Assembly (NCBI GenBank): GCA_013373205.1
Contig: JABXIG010000001.1
Location: forward strand, 1 to 64,000
DNA: 64,000 nucleotides
From: Methylocystaceae bacterium
Lineage (GTDB): Bacteria; Pseudomonadota; Alphaproteobacteria; Rhodospirillales; Terasakiellaceae
Direction: 5' to 3'
The position numbers were made by a program, and so were the translations under genes. The notes under the pieces are model-generated. The model was not told the origin of the DNA. It worked only from the letters and a program-made list of their open reading frames with translations, and did not search any database. Positions 1 to 9,535 of this stretch are shown here, piece after piece. The first letter of the stretch is position 1. Every line of letters starts with the position of its first letter.

Positions 1-595
1 ACCTACTGGGTTTAAGGCGTTTAATGCAGATAGCTTTATATATGAAGGAGCAGGGAGCAACGCTAATGATATTCTTTATGGTTCAGAGGGCCAGGATGAT
101 ATCGACGGCCTTGAAGGCGATGATCTGATTAAAGGTGAAGGAGGCAATGACACCCTGTCTGGCGGGGCTGGTGATGATATTCTATCAGGCGGGGCTGGAT
201 CGGATGTCTTAACGGGTGGAGACGGGGCGGATAGCTTTGTCTTTACGAGTTTGTCGGAGACTGACAATGGGGACTACGATGTCATTACTGATTTCACAGC
301 GACGGATACACTCACCTTTGAAAGTGACAATTTTGAAGGGTTGAATGCCTTGGTTGGCAATCTGAATGATCTGATTACTGCGGGCGAAGATGTATCTTTC
401 CTTACCGATCTGTCCGCAACGAAAGAGGCCAAGGCGACCTTTATCTTTGTGCAGGATGATCCCGCCTCTGATAAGTCTGCGCTTTATTATGACGCCGATG
501 GCAGCGGGTCGGGCTATGAAAGCACCAAAGTGGCCGAATTTGATAATTCAGCCACTTTAACAGCTGAGGATATTAATTTGCTCAACGGGTCTTAA
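1..595 (+). CDS. RTX-type calcium-binding protein, C-terminal part (5' end outside window)
   Basis: The open frame enters from the left edge (first full codon at base 2) and ends at the TAA at 593-595, giving about 197 residues. Residues about 27-75 hold tandem glycine/aspartate nonapeptides of the type GGxGxDxLx (for example GGAGDDILS and GGAGSDVLT). These bind Ca2+ as a parallel beta-roll in the hemolysin/serralysin superfamily. After them comes ADSFVF followed by DVITDF, the usual cap of the last RTX block in secreted proteases, lipases and adhesins. Proteins with this ending are normally exported by a type I secretion system that reads a C-terminal signal. The enzymatic or adhesive part lies outside the window, so the activity cannot be told. 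The gene is convergent with the dienelactone-hydrolase-like gene, with only a few bases between them. Confidence 0.85.
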   Translation, partial: PTGFKAFNADSFIYEGAGSNANDILYGSEGQDDIDGLEGDDLIKGEGGNDTLSGGAGDDILSGGAGSDVLTGGDGADSFVFTSLSETDNGDYDVITDFTATDTLTFESDNFEGLNALVGNLNDLITAGEDVSFLTDLSATKEAKATFIFVQDDPASDKSALYYDADGSGSGYESTKVAEFDNSATLTAEDINLLNGS

Positions 596-601
596 GCTCC
601 A

Positions 602-1420
602 TCAGCTTAAATGTTCTTTGAGGAATGACGTCGTACGGGTCCAGGCCAGTGCGGCGTCTTCTTCGTCATAGCGTGATCCGGTCGGGTTGGCAAAGGCATG
701 ATCTGCGTCGTACCAATGTAGCGTATAGTCGGTTTTGCCTGCTTCTTTTAATGATGTTTCAAAGCCGGCGACCATTTTCTCGTTGATGCTTTTATCCTTG
801 GTGCCGAAATGGCCCAAAATCGGGCTGGACAGACTTTTGAGATCGTCTGCGGATTTATTGACACGACCATAATAGATGACGGTGGCATCAACCGGGGTGG
901 CAAGGGAAGCATTGAGAGACCAGCCCCCGCCAAAGCACCAGCCCATGGTGGCGACTTTGCCCGTGCCGTTGGCCCGCAGCCAGTTAATCGCGGTGACCAG
1001 TTTTTCTGTGGCCTCTGTCGGGTTTAGACCTTTCATCAAGGACATGGCTTCTTCGCGGGTTCCGCCGTATTTCCCATCATAAAGATCAATGGAGAGAACG
1101 AGATATCCCATCTCGGCCAGTTCATGACCAACCGCGCGGATTTGATCGTTTAATCCCCACCATTCATGGATCAACAAAATAGCTGGACCTTTCCCGCTTT
1201 TGGGTTTGGCAAGCGAGCCTGTGGCTTTGTGTCCGGATGGGGTGTCGATGCTGAAATCTTCACTCATGGCACCAGCGGCACGCGCAAGGTCCGGGTAAGC
1301 AAGCACGGTGGCTAAAGGCAGGCTGGCAAGCCCCAGAGAGAATTGCCGACGATCCAGTGCCGTTACTTTTGGCAGAGGTTTATCCGATTGGTTTGATCCG
1401 CAGCCGTTGATATCGCACAT
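602..1420 (-). CDS. Dienelactone hydrolase family protein, Tat-exported
   Basis: 272 residues. This is an alpha/beta hydrolase of the dienelactone hydrolase family. The Cys-Asp-His triad is visible: Cys162 in GWCFGG, Asp209 in GTKDKS and His241 in DADHAF. These enzymes hydrolyse lactones or esters; the substrate here is unknown. A twin-arginine motif (DRRQFSLGLA, residues about 23-32) precedes a hydrophobic stretch and an Ala-rich cleavage region, so export by Tat is likely. The start was set at the ATG at 1420 because GGAGG lies 5 bases upstream. An in-frame ATG at 1432 has no ribosome binding site. The first residues carry two cysteines (MCDINGCG) before the Tat motif, which is odd for a signal peptide. 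It lies about 60 bp downstream of greB on the same strand and may be cotranscribed with it. Confidence 0.85.
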   Translation of the reverse strand: MCDINGCGSNQSDKPLPKVTALDRRQFSLGLASLPLATVLAYPDLARAAGAMSEDFSIDTPSGHKATGSLAKPKSGKGPAILLIHEWWGLNDQIRAVGHELAEMGYLVLSIDLYDGKYGGTREEAMSLMKGLNPTEATEKLVTAINWLRANGTGKVATMGWCFGGGWSLNASLATPVDATVIYYGRVNKSADDLKSLSSPILGHFGTKDKSINEKMVAGFETSLKEAGKTDYTLHWYDADHAFANPTGSRYDEEDAALAWTRTTSFLKEHLS

Positions 1421-1477
1421 TTGTGCCTCCATACATTATAATGATACTAAACTATCTTGTATCTGTACGGATAAAAC

Positions 1478-1954
1478 TCAATAGTGGATTTCAAGAATCT
1501 CTAACTCTTCGTCGCCTTTTGGGGTTTTAACGGTAACAAGGTCACCCACGCGACCCTTGATCAAGGCACGTGCGACAGGGGAAATCCAGCTGATCAGCCC
1601 TTTGGTGCTATCGACTTCATCTTCGCCGACAATACGCACGCGTATTTTTTCTTCGCGGTCATTTTCATAGAGAACCGTTGCGCCGAAAAATACTTGGTCG
1701 CGATTGGTTTGCTCTGTCGGGTCGACGACCTTTGCGGCTTCGATCCGTTTGGTTAGAAAACGCACCCGACGGTCGATCTCGCGCAGGCGCTTTTTACCAT
1801 ATTGATAATCGGCATTTTCACTGCGATCGCCATTGCCCGCCGCCCAAGACACAACCTTGACCACCTTGGGCCGTTCCACCGACCAAAGCTCATGTTTCTC
1901 GTCTTTTAAGGTTTGAAGACCTTCGGGCGTAATATAATTGGGGCGATCTGACAT
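1478..1954 (-). CDS. greB: Transcription elongation factor GreB
   Basis: 158 residues, the usual length for GreA/GreB. It rescues backtracked RNA polymerase by stimulating cleavage of the extruded 3' RNA end. The N-terminal coiled coil (about residues 1-75) carries the acidic tip region around NGDRSENADYQYGKKRL, including the ERSENADY-like signature of Gre factors. The C-terminal FKBP-like domain (about 80-158) contains the SPVARAL and GDLVTVKTPKG motifs. The GreB rather than GreA assignment rests on the RLREIDRRVRFL/TKRIEAAKVVDP sequence, which is typical of GreB. It is divergent from the ygiB-like gene, which starts about 70 bp away. Confidence 0.93.
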   Translation of the reverse strand: MSDRPNYITPEGLQTLKDEKHELWSVERPKVVKVVSWAAGNGDRSENADYQYGKKRLREIDRRVRFLTKRIEAAKVVDPTEQTNRDQVFFGATVLYENDREEKIRVRIVGEDEVDSTKGLISWISPVARALIKGRVGDLVTVKTPKGDEELEILEIHY

Positions 1955-2023
1955 AAGTTTCTCTTGTGTGTTTTCCTTTTCCTACTAGATTAACAGCAAC
2001 ACGTCAAAACTTAGGTGAGATCA

Positions 2024-2581
2024 ATGAAACGCAGCAAATCTTTAAAACTGGCCCTGATGGGGGCAACCATCCTAACCATGACCGCTTGTGACAACCCTGA
2101 TGAAGTCGCCGCGATCTTTGAAGATGTGGATGAATGCGCCAAATATGAAGGCCAAGATTTGGATCAATGTCGTCAAGGCTGGGAAGAAGCAAAACAAGAA
2201 CATATCCGCACCGCGCCTAAATATACTTCTGTTGCTGATTGTCAGGCTGATTTTGGCGAGGGTCAATGTGAACAGGCCCCGCAGCAAACCACATCCGGGG
2301 GGTCTGTCTTTATGCCGATGATGATGGGCTATATGATGGGGTCCATGCTGTCAGGCGGCGGGCGATCAAATGTGGCGACGCAACCGCTTTATCGTTCAGC
2401 GGATGATCCCAAGACTTTCCGCACGGGCGATAATCAGAAAGTATCGAGCAAGACTGGGGTTCAAAAAGTACCAAGCACGGTGACGTCGCGCCCGACAACC
2501 AAAACATCGACCGTTCGTCGCGGTGGTTTTGGCACCACGGCGGCGCGCACGACAAGCAGTACACGCAGTTATGGCGGCTGA
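2024..2581 (+). CDS. ygiB: DUF1190 (YgiB-like) lipoprotein
   Basis: 185 residues. The N-terminus is a lipoprotein signal with a lipobox ending at LTMTAC, and a paired-cysteine region follows (DECAKYEG, LDQCRQ, ADCQADFG, GQCEQAP). The middle has a Met/Gly-rich stretch (MPMMMGYMMGSM), and the C-terminal half is Ser/Thr/Arg rich, as in DUF1190/YgiB. The biochemical role of this family is not established. The start was set at the ATG at 2024, which has AGGTGAG just upstream; the GTG at 2015 would place that site inside the gene. The stop is 6 bp from the ygiC-like gene. The same ygiB-ygiC pairing is known in enterobacteria, which supports a joint function. Confidence 0.82.
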   Translation: MKRSKSLKLALMGATILTMTACDNPDEVAAIFEDVDECAKYEGQDLDQCRQGWEEAKQEHIRTAPKYTSVADCQADFGEGQCEQAPQQTTSGGSVFMPMMMGYMMGSMLSGGGRSNVATQPLYRSADDPKTFRTGDNQKVSSKTGVQKVPSTVTSRPTTKTSTVRRGGFGTTAARTTSSTRSYGG

Positions 2582-2587
2582 TCGGCC

Positions 2588-3742
2588 ATGATCCGCATTT
2601 CCATTGCAGAACGTGAAAATTGGCAGGACCTTGCTAAGGAAGTCGGCTTTCAATTCCATACCATTGATGGCGAAAAATACTGGGATGAAAGTGCGTGTTA
2701 TCGTTTCACGCTGGAACAGATTGAAAATCATATTGAAGACCCAACGGCAGAACTGGAAGCCATGTGTTTTCAAGTGGTGGATCGGGTGGTCAATGATGAA
2801 AGCTTGTTGGAAAAGCTCGCGATCCCACCCTTTTATTGGGACTATGTCCGATCAAGCTGGCAGAATCGGGACAAGAATCTGTATGGCCGGATGGATTTTT
2901 CCTATGATGGGACGGGTCCGGCAAAACTGCTAGAATATAATGCGGATACCCCAACCTCGCTATATGAAAGTGCGGCTTTTCAGTGGGTCTGGATGGAACA
3001 GGCGATGGAACAGGGGCTTATCCCGCCTGATTGCGATCAATATAATTCAATCCATGAACAATTAATCAGTGCTTTTTCCAATATGGGGGTCAAAGGCACC
3101 CTGCATATGGCAGCCTGTCAGGGCAGTTTGGAAGATGAAGGCACGGTCATGTATATGGAAGAATGTGCCACCCAAGCTCATGTACAGACACATTTTATCC
3201 ATATGGAAGAAATCGGTATTGATGCAGAAGGACGTCTGACGGACCTGCAAGATAATGTCATTACTGATTTGTTTAAGCTCTATCCCTGGGAATGGATGAT
3301 GCGTGATGAATTTGGCGAAGCCATGCCAAAATCAGGCGTGCGGTTCATAGAACCGGCATGGAAGTCTATCCTGTCGAACAAAGGGATTTTGCCCTTGTTG
3401 TGGGACATGTTTGAAGGCCATCCTAACCTGTTGCCCGCCTATTTCATGGAAGATGCCCATAAACTGTCGGGCGCTTATGCGAAAAAACCGATCTATTCAC
3501 GCGAAGGAGCAGGTGTCAGCATTCATGACGATGGCAAAACTCTGGAAGAAGTCAAAGGTCCTTATGGTGAAGAAGGCCACATCGTGCAGGCGCTCCACCC
3601 CTTGCCGACCTTTGAAGGTAATCACACGGTTATTGGCAGCTGGCTTGTAGCGTCACAGCCCTGCGGCTTAGGAATTCGTGAAGATGTCTCTGCCATTACC
3701 AAGGACACATCCCGCTTCGTCCCCCATGTGATCCGGGATTAA
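2588..3742 (+). CDS. ygiC: Glutathionylspermidine synthase-like ATP-grasp protein (YgiC family)
   Basis: 384 residues, close to E. coli YgiC. It resembles the C-terminal amide-bond-forming ATP-grasp domain of glutathionylspermidine synthase (GSP_synth). The signature stretches are the N-terminal FHTIDGEKYWDESA, central MDFSYDGTGPAKLLEYNADTP split around residues 100-120, FKLYPWEWM, and REGAGVSI near the C-terminus. It lacks the amidase domain of E. coli Gsp, so it should only ligate. The true substrate of stand-alone YgiC is not known; a peptide- or amine-ligation role is an inference from the fold. It follows the ygiB-like lipoprotein gene by 6 bp and is closed by a strong terminator hairpin. 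Confidence 0.88.
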   Translation: MIRISIAERENWQDLAKEVGFQFHTIDGEKYWDESACYRFTLEQIENHIEDPTAELEAMCFQVVDRVVNDESLLEKLAIPPFYWDYVRSSWQNRDKNLYGRMDFSYDGTGPAKLLEYNADTPTSLYESAAFQWVWMEQAMEQGLIPPDCDQYNSIHEQLISAFSNMGVKGTLHMAACQGSLEDEGTVMYMEECATQAHVQTHFIHMEEIGIDAEGRLTDLQDNVITDLFKLYPWEWMMRDEFGEAMPKSGVRFIEPAWKSILSNKGILPLLWDMFEGHPNLLPAYFMEDAHKLSGAYAKKPIYSREGAGVSIHDDGKTLEEVKGPYGEEGHIVQALHPLPTFEGNHTVIGSWLVASQPCGLGIREDVSAITKDTSRFVPHVIRD

Positions 3743-3760
3743 ATTTAGTAGTAAAGAAAA

Positions 3761-3791
3761 AAGCCCCGGCTGATTAACCGGGGCTTTTTCT
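3761..3791. terminator. Bidirectional intrinsic terminator between ygiC and maeB
   Basis: The stem AAGCCCCGG (3761-3769) pairs perfectly with CCGGGGCTT (3778-3786) around an 8-nt loop. A-tract on the left and T-tract on the right allow it to work for both convergent genes. Confidence 0.9.
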
Positions 3792-3796
3792 ATGAT

Positions 3797-6070
3797 TTAA
3801 CGACCCACAATCGCATCGTGTGCGGCGAGGATGGCCATGTTGACCATTTCAGACACGGTGCTGTCGCGCGGGACAACCTGAACCGGTTTTTCCAGACCCA
3901 TCAGGATCGGGCCGATCACGGTGCCGCCGCCGAGTTTTTGCAGCAGCTTGGACGAAATATCTGCCGTATGCAGACCGGGCATAATCAACACATTGGCCGG
4001 ACCGGACAGGCGGGCGAATGGGTAGTCGTTCAACAGTTCCTGATCCAGGGCGGTGTTGACCGTCATTTCTCCGTCAAACTCGAAATCGACATTAGCCTCT
4101 GCGAGGATTTCAACGGCTTTTCGGACCTCTTCTGAACGACCGCCTGCGCGACCACTAAAGGAAGAATATGACAGAAACGCCACGCGTGGTTCATGGCCCA
4201 ATTTACGGGCTTTGGCAGCCGCAGCAACGGCGATTTCTGCCATTTCTTTTGCATCCGGGGTTTCATGGATACGGGTATCAGCCAAAAAGACGGTGTTATG
4301 ACCGCTAGAGACCACGATGGAAACACCCATCGGAATTTGTTCACGGGCCGGGTCCAGCACGCGTGCCACATCATCATAGGATGAATAGAAGCTGCGTGTC
4401 AGGCCTGTCACCATCCCGTCGGCATCGCCGCAAGCAACCATAGTGGCTGCAAAGATATTGCGGTTTTGGTTCACCCAACGGGTGCAATCACGCATCAAGG
4501 CGCCTTTGCGCTGCAAACGTTTATAGAGATATTCAGCATATTCCTTGGTCCGCGGACCGATCAGGGAGTTGTTGATTTCGATCCCTTGAACATCGACCAA
4601 GCCAAGGTTTTTCATGGTGGCCTGAATTTTTTCAGCGCGGCCCACAAGAATTGGTGTGCCATAACCTGCATTCAAGAAAGCATAGGCGGCACGGATGGCT
4701 TTTTCTTCTTCCCCTTCTGCAAAGACGATGCGGCGCGGATTGCCACGTACTTTATCACAGATGACTTGTAGGCTGGAAGCTGTCGGGTCCAGTCGGCTGG
4801 CCAGTTCGTTGCGGTAATCTTCCATATCAATGATCGGACGACGCGCCACACCGGATGCCATGGCGGCTTCGGCAACAGCTGGCGGGATAGAGAAGATTAA
4901 ACGCGGGTCAAACGGGGCCGGGATGATATAGTCCGGTCCATAGCGCAGGCGACGACCGGAATAGGCCGCAGCCACTTCATCCGGTACGTCTTCACGGGCA
5001 AGTTCAGCCAAGGCCATGGCACATGCCACTTTCATATCTTCGTTAATGGTACTGGCACGAACGTCCAGTGCACCGCGGAAGATATAAGGAAAGCCCAAAA
5101 CATTGTTAATCTGGTTAGGGTAATCAGAACGACCCGTTGCGGTGATGGCATCGGGACGCACGGCTTTAACATCTTCCGGTGTGATTTCCGGGTCAGGGTT
5201 CGCCATGGCAAAGATGATCGGCTTGGGCGCCATCTTTTCAACCATATCCTGTGTCACAGCACCTTTTACAGACAGACCAAGGAATGCATCAGCCCCATCC
5301 AAGGCTTCGGCCAGCGTGCGTGCATCCGTGTCAGATGCATGCGCAGATTTCCACTGGTTCATACCTTCTTTGCGACCTTTGTAAATCACGCCTTTAGAAT
5401 CACACATGATGACATTGTCATGCTGTACGCCCATGGCTTTGGCCAGCTCACAACAGGCAATGGCCGCTGCACCTGCGCCATTGACGACAATTTTAACGTC
5501 TTTCAGATCACGCCCTGTCAGGTCACACGCATTGATCAGACCTGCGGCGGAAATAATGGCGGTACCGTGTTGGTCATCGTGGAAGACCGGGATATCCATC
5601 ATTTCGCGCAGGCGGGTTTCAATGGTGAAACATTCCGGTGCCTTGATATCTTCAAGGTTAATTCCGCCAAAGGATTTTCCCAGATATTTCACGCAGTTGA
5701 TAAATTCGTCTTCATCTTCGGTGTCGACTTCCAGATCAATCCCGTCCACATCGGCAAACCGTTTAAAGAGAACGGCTTTGCCTTCCATGACCGGCTTTGA
5801 GGCAAGCGCACCCAGATTACCCAGACCCAAAACTGCTGTCCCGTTGGAAATGACGGCGACGATGTTGCCTTTGGCTGTATAGTCATAGGCTAGATTCGGG
5901 TCGCGCGCGATTTGTTCACACGGTGCGGCCACACCGGGGGAATAGGCCAGCGACAGATCGCGTTGGGTCGTCAGGGGTTTGGTCGGATGAATTTCCAGCT
6001 TGCCGGGACGCCCGGAAGCATGCATCAGAAGCGCTTCGCGCTCGGTCACCTTAACAGATTGATCGTCCAT
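3797..6070 (-). CDS. maeB: NADP-dependent malic enzyme with C-terminal phosphotransacetylase-like domain
   Basis: 757 residues, the standard length of the large MaeB type (E. coli MaeB is of similar size). It decarboxylates malate oxidatively to pyruvate, producing NADPH. The malic enzyme part (about 1-430) shows SLAYSPGVAAPC, the metal-binding HDDQHGTA and the nucleotide-binding NGAGAAAIAC. The C-terminal part (about 440-757) resembles phosphate acetyltransferase (GEEEKAIRAA, GMVTGLTRSFY, GPILMGLEKPV). In this fusion type that part is regulatory, responding to acetyl-CoA, rather than a proven enzyme. It lies alone between the shared terminator and the small stress-type gene upstream. Confidence 0.96.
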   Translation of the reverse strand: MDDQSVKVTEREALLMHASGRPGKLEIHPTKPLTTQRDLSLAYSPGVAAPCEQIARDPNLAYDYTAKGNIVAVISNGTAVLGLGNLGALASKPVMEGKAVLFKRFADVDGIDLEVDTEDEDEFINCVKYLGKSFGGINLEDIKAPECFTIETRLREMMDIPVFHDDQHGTAIISAAGLINACDLTGRDLKDVKIVVNGAGAAAIACCELAKAMGVQHDNVIMCDSKGVIYKGRKEGMNQWKSAHASDTDARTLAEALDGADAFLGLSVKGAVTQDMVEKMAPKPIIFAMANPDPEITPEDVKAVRPDAITATGRSDYPNQINNVLGFPYIFRGALDVRASTINEDMKVACAMALAELAREDVPDEVAAAYSGRRLRYGPDYIIPAPFDPRLIFSIPPAVAEAAMASGVARRPIIDMEDYRNELASRLDPTASSLQVICDKVRGNPRRIVFAEGEEEKAIRAAYAFLNAGYGTPILVGRAEKIQATMKNLGLVDVQGIEINNSLIGPRTKEYAEYLYKRLQRKGALMRDCTRWVNQNRNIFAATMVACGDADGMVTGLTRSFYSSYDDVARVLDPAREQIPMGVSIVVSSGHNTVFLADTRIHETPDAKEMAEIAVAAAAKARKLGHEPRVAFLSYSSFSGRAGGRSEEVRKAVEILAEANVDFEFDGEMTVNTALDQELLNDYPFARLSGPANVLIMPGLHTADISSKLLQKLGGGTVIGPILMGLEKPVQVVPRDSTVSEMVNMAILAAHDAIVGR

Positions 6071-6116
6071 GATGTGTATTCTCTATATGTAATTTATTGC
6101 CTCGAAATGTGCAGGA

Positions 6117-6608
6117 TCAACCTGCTTCATTTGTATGATGATGGACGTTGTCCGCGTTGAAAGATTCCAGGGTCTTAACTGCCTTGGCTTGGGATTCTTC
6201 ATTTTCTGTGCGGACCCACAAGATAATGCTGCCAGCATCAACGGCACGGGCAAAATCTTCTGTATGCGGGGTTGCTGTGACTTCATTGAGCACTTCTTTA
6301 ACCGCAACACCACCGACTGTTGCTCCCACAACAGCGCCGATCACTTCACCAATTGGTCCACCTGCTAAAAATACCGCGCCACTGGCCACCATCGGGCCTT
6401 CAAAGCGGATTTCCCCGACAAGGGCGGTCAAGACGTCTTTAATTGGTTTAGCAGGTTTGCCTGCTGCATCGATGGATTCATGCGAGCTGAGCACACTTAA
6501 ATCTGTGCGTTCAAAACCGTTTTCACGCAAAGCGGCCACACAGGCTTCAAAATCTTCACGTGTTTTCAAGATACCGACGACTTCTGTAGAGGATGTTTTA
6601 GAGTTCAT
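6117..6608 (-). CDS. Small stress-type protein with glycine-rich hydrophobic segment (DUF1269 / YflT-like)
   Basis: 163 residues. The N-terminal 45 residues (VVGILKTREDFEACVAALRENGFERTDLSVL) form the alpha/beta unit seen in general stress 17M/YflT-like and DUF1269 proteins; I split this motif only for recognition. Residues about 68-108 are a Gly/Ala/Val-rich segment (GAVFLAGGPIGEVIGAVVG) that could insert in a membrane as a glycine zipper. The C-terminal third repeats the ferredoxin-like fold (AGSIILWVRT). No enzymatic residues are apparent. It sits 46 bp upstream of maeB on the same strand, so cotranscription is possible, but a functional link is not evident. Confidence 0.6.
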   Translation of the reverse strand: MNSKTSSTEVVGILKTREDFEACVAALRENGFERTDLSVLSSHESIDAAGKPAKPIKDVLTALVGEIRFEGPMVASGAVFLAGGPIGEVIGAVVGATVGGVAVKEVLNEVTATPHTEDFARAVDAGSIILWVRTENEESQAKAVKTLESFNADNVHHHTNEAG

Positions 6609-6821
6609 TTATTTTAACCAGTAGTGTGAATTGTGAACTTATATTGCGCAATATGCACCAATAAACACCAGATGGCTACCCCCAAAAGACTCAAAAAACC
6701 AACGTTTTTATCTCATCCAAGCTATGCGCTTGCAGAAGGGCTAAAATTAGACGGTAGATAAAGCGGCAAATCTCATGTTATCACTATGCCTCATTTCATC
6801 ACGGATCAGATTTAAGCTTTT

Positions 6822-9524
6822 ATGACCATGCCCGATATCGCTTCAGAACATCTTCCAACCGAGATCACACAGGAAGAAATTGATCGCCGTATTAAAGAAG
6901 GGGCGACCCCGATGATGGCACAATTTATGGCGATTAAGGAGCGTCATCCGGGCATGCTGTTGTTTTATCGCATGGGTGACTTTTACGAGCTGTTCTTTGA
7001 CGATGCCATTGCCGCGGCCGAAGCTTTGCAGATTACACTGACCAAGCGTGGGCATCATAATGGGGATGACATCCCCATGTGTGGCGTCCCGGTTAAGGCG
7101 TATGAAAGCTATCTGCCGAAGCTGGTGGATAAAGGTTTCAAGGTCGCTTTATGTGAACAGATGGAAGATCCGGCAGAAGCCAAAAAACGTGGATCAAAAG
7201 CGGTGGTGAAACGCGATGTGGTGCGCCTGTTTACGGCAGGCACCATTACCGAAGATACGCTACTAGACGCGCGACAGAATAATTTTCTGGCTTGTGTGGC
7301 CCAATCGCGCAGCCAGATGGGGGTGGCTTGGCTGGATATTTCTACCGGGGCGTTTTTCACTCAAAGCTGCGCGCTTGCAAGCCTGCCTGCTGTGCTTGCA
7401 CGGTTGAACCCGGGGGAGCTTTTAATCAGTGATAAATTGCTGCAGGACCCGAATCATTTTGAGACTTTCAATGATTTTAAAGCGATCCTGACACCACAGC
7501 CCAACAGCCGGTTTGACAGTGCAAATGCGGCCAAGCGTCTGCAAGACCTTTATAATGTCAAAACGCTGGAAGCCTTTGCCAATTTTGAACGCGCTGAAGT
7601 CATGGCAGCGGGGGCCTTGGTTGATTATGTGGAACTGACGCAGAAAGGCAAATTGCCGCGCCTTGAAACGCCACGCCAACTGGCGCAAGGCGCCACGTTG
7701 GAAATTGATGCGGCGACCCGTAAAAACCTAGAACTGACCAGCACCTTAAGCGGCCAACGCAAAGGCAGTTTGCTGGATATCATTGATCGCACGGTTTCTG
7801 GGGCCGGGGCACGGTTGTTGTCTAACTGGCTCTCCTCCCCGCTGACGGATGTGGCGGAGATTGATACCCGACTGGATGGGGTGCAGTTTTTCTATGAAGA
7901 CTTGCCTGCACGCGAAGATATTCGCGCAGCCTTAAAACAATGTCCGGATATGGAACGTGCGCTCTCTCGTATCACCTTGGGCCGGGGGGGGCCGCGGGAT
8001 TTGGCGGCGATCCGCGATGGGCTAGCAGCCAGCTTTCTGTTACGCGAAAAACTGATCGAACTGACGCCGCCAAAAGTGCTTGAACAATGTGCAATCGATT
8101 TGGGAAGTCATGGCGAATTGGTCGATAAATTGCGCCGCGCCTTAGGGGCAGACCTGCCTTTGATGGCGCGCGATGGCGATTTTATTGCACCGGATTACGC
8201 CCCGGATCTGGATGAGTTACGCACCCTTCGCAGCGAAGGAAAGCGGCTGATTTCCAACCTTCAGGCCAAATATGCAGACGAGGTTGATATCCCGACCCTG
8301 AAGGTCAAACATAATAATGTGCTGGGCTATTTCGTTGAAGTCACCGCCAAGCAGGCAGAAAAAATGCCAACAGAGGGTGATTTTATCCATCGCCAGACCA
8401 TGAAAAACGTCATTCGCTATTCCACGGTGGAATTGTCGGAATTGGAAGGTAAGATCAGTTCCGCTGCGGATCGCGCCCTTGCCTTAGAGATGCGCCTGTT
8501 TGATGAACTGATTGGACTGGTGCAAGACAAAGGCAATGACATTGCGCTGGCTGCCAATGCGCTGGCGCGCCTTGATGTGCTGGCCTCATTGGCGGAACTG
8601 GCGGTGGAACGTCACTATAACCGTCCGGTGTTGAGCCATGGTTATGAATTCGATATCCAAGACGGGCGTCACCCTGTTGTCGAAGCCGCGCTCGAAACGG
8701 CCAACGAAGCGGCCTTTGTTGCTAATGACTGTGATCTATCCGATGACCAGCGACTGTGGCTGATTACGGGTCCCAACATGGCAGGTAAATCAACGTTCCT
8801 GCGTCAAAATGCGCTGATTACGATCCTTGCTCAAATGGGGGGGTTTGTGCCGGCGGCATCAGCCCATATCGGGGTGGTAGATCGGCTCTTTTCGCGTGTT
8901 GGGGCGGCGGATGATCTGGCGCGTGGACGCTCTACATTTATGGTGGAAATGGTTGAAGCAGCGGCAATCCTGAACCAATCAACAGATCGATCCTTGGTCA
9001 TTCTGGATGAAATTGGACGTGGCACCGCGACATTTGATGGTTTGTCCATTGCCTGGGCGGTGGTGGAACATTTGCATGAACTGAATAAATGCCGTGCGCT
9101 TTTTGCCACCCACTATCACGAACTGACGGCGCTCACGGCTAAACTCAGCCATTTATCCTGTCATTCCATGCAGGTGAAAGAATGGCAGGGCGAGGTGATT
9201 TTCCTTCATGAAGTCGGCCAAGGTGCGGCAGATCGATCTTACGGTATCCATGTAGCCCGTCTGGCAGGCTTGCCAAAAGCTGTGATTAAACGCGCCGAGC
9301 AGGTGCTGGAAACATTAGAAAAAGGTGAACAAAGCAGTGCGGTGACAAAACTTGCCGACGACTTGCCCTTGTTTGCCGCCCTTGCGTCCGAGCCCGATCC
9401 GGTGGAAGCTGCAGGACCCAGCGAAACGGATCTGGCCCTTGATGATATCAACCCGGATGACCTGACGCCGCGCGAAGCCTTGGATGCACTTTATCGGTTG
9501 AAGGAATTGCGCAGGAAAGAATAA
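6822..9524 (+). CDS. mutS: DNA mismatch repair protein MutS
   Basis: 900 residues, a normal MutS length. It recognises mismatches and small loops and starts methyl- or nick-directed repair together with MutL. The mismatch-reading Phe-x-Glu is present in [10 protein letters not shown] (residues about 50-60). The connector, core and clamp domains follow. The ATPase has Walker A GPNMAGKS (650-657), [12 protein letters not shown], and Walker [15 protein letters not shown] (about 726-739), then ATHYHEL. The C-terminal tail ends in [13 protein letters not shown], the short helical dimer/tetramer motif common in proteobacterial MutS. About 210 bp upstream hold no other gene. Confidence 0.97.
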   Translation: MTMPDIASEHLPTEITQEEIDRRIKEGATPMMAQFMAIKERHPGMLLFYRMGDFYELFFDDAIAAAEALQITLTKRGHHNGDDIPMCGVPVKAYESYLPKLVDKGFKVALCEQMEDPAEAKKRGSKAVVKRDVVRLFTAGTITEDTLLDARQNNFLACVAQSRSQMGVAWLDISTGAFFTQSCALASLPAVLARLNPGELLISDKLLQDPNHFETFNDFKAILTPQPNSRFDSANAAKRLQDLYNVKTLEAFANFERAEVMAAGALVDYVELTQKGKLPRLETPRQLAQGATLEIDAATRKNLELTSTLSGQRKGSLLDIIDRTVSGAGARLLSNWLSSPLTDVAEIDTRLDGVQFFYEDLPAREDIRAALKQCPDMERALSRITLGRGGPRDLAAIRDGLAASFLLREKLIELTPPKVLEQCAIDLGSHGELVDKLRRALGADLPLMARDGDFIAPDYAPDLDELRTLRSEGKRLISNLQAKYADEVDIPTLKVKHNNVLGYFVEVTAKQAEKMPTEGDFIHRQTMKNVIRYSTVELSELEGKISSAADRALALEMRLFDELIGLVQDKGNDIALAANALARLDVLASLAELAVERHYNRPVLSHGYEFDIQDGRHPVVEAALETANEAAFVANDCDLSDDQRLWLITGPNMAGKSTFLRQNALITILAQMGGFVPAASAHIGVVDRLFSRVGAADDLARGRSTFMVEMVEAAAILNQSTDRSLVILDEIGRGTATFDGLSIAWAVVEHLHELNKCRALFATHYHELTALTAKLSHLSCHSMQVKEWQGEVIFLHEVGQGAADRSYGIHVARLAGLPKAVIKRAEQVLETLEKGEQSSAVTKLADDLPLFAALASEPDPVEAAGPSETDLALDDINPDDLTPREALDALYRLKELRRKE

Positions 9525-9535
9525 GTCCCGTTTTT

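Noticed and set aside
5339-5800. Long plus-strand open frame of 153 codons inside maeB
   Set aside because: It is antisense to a clearly conserved gene and has no recognisable protein features.
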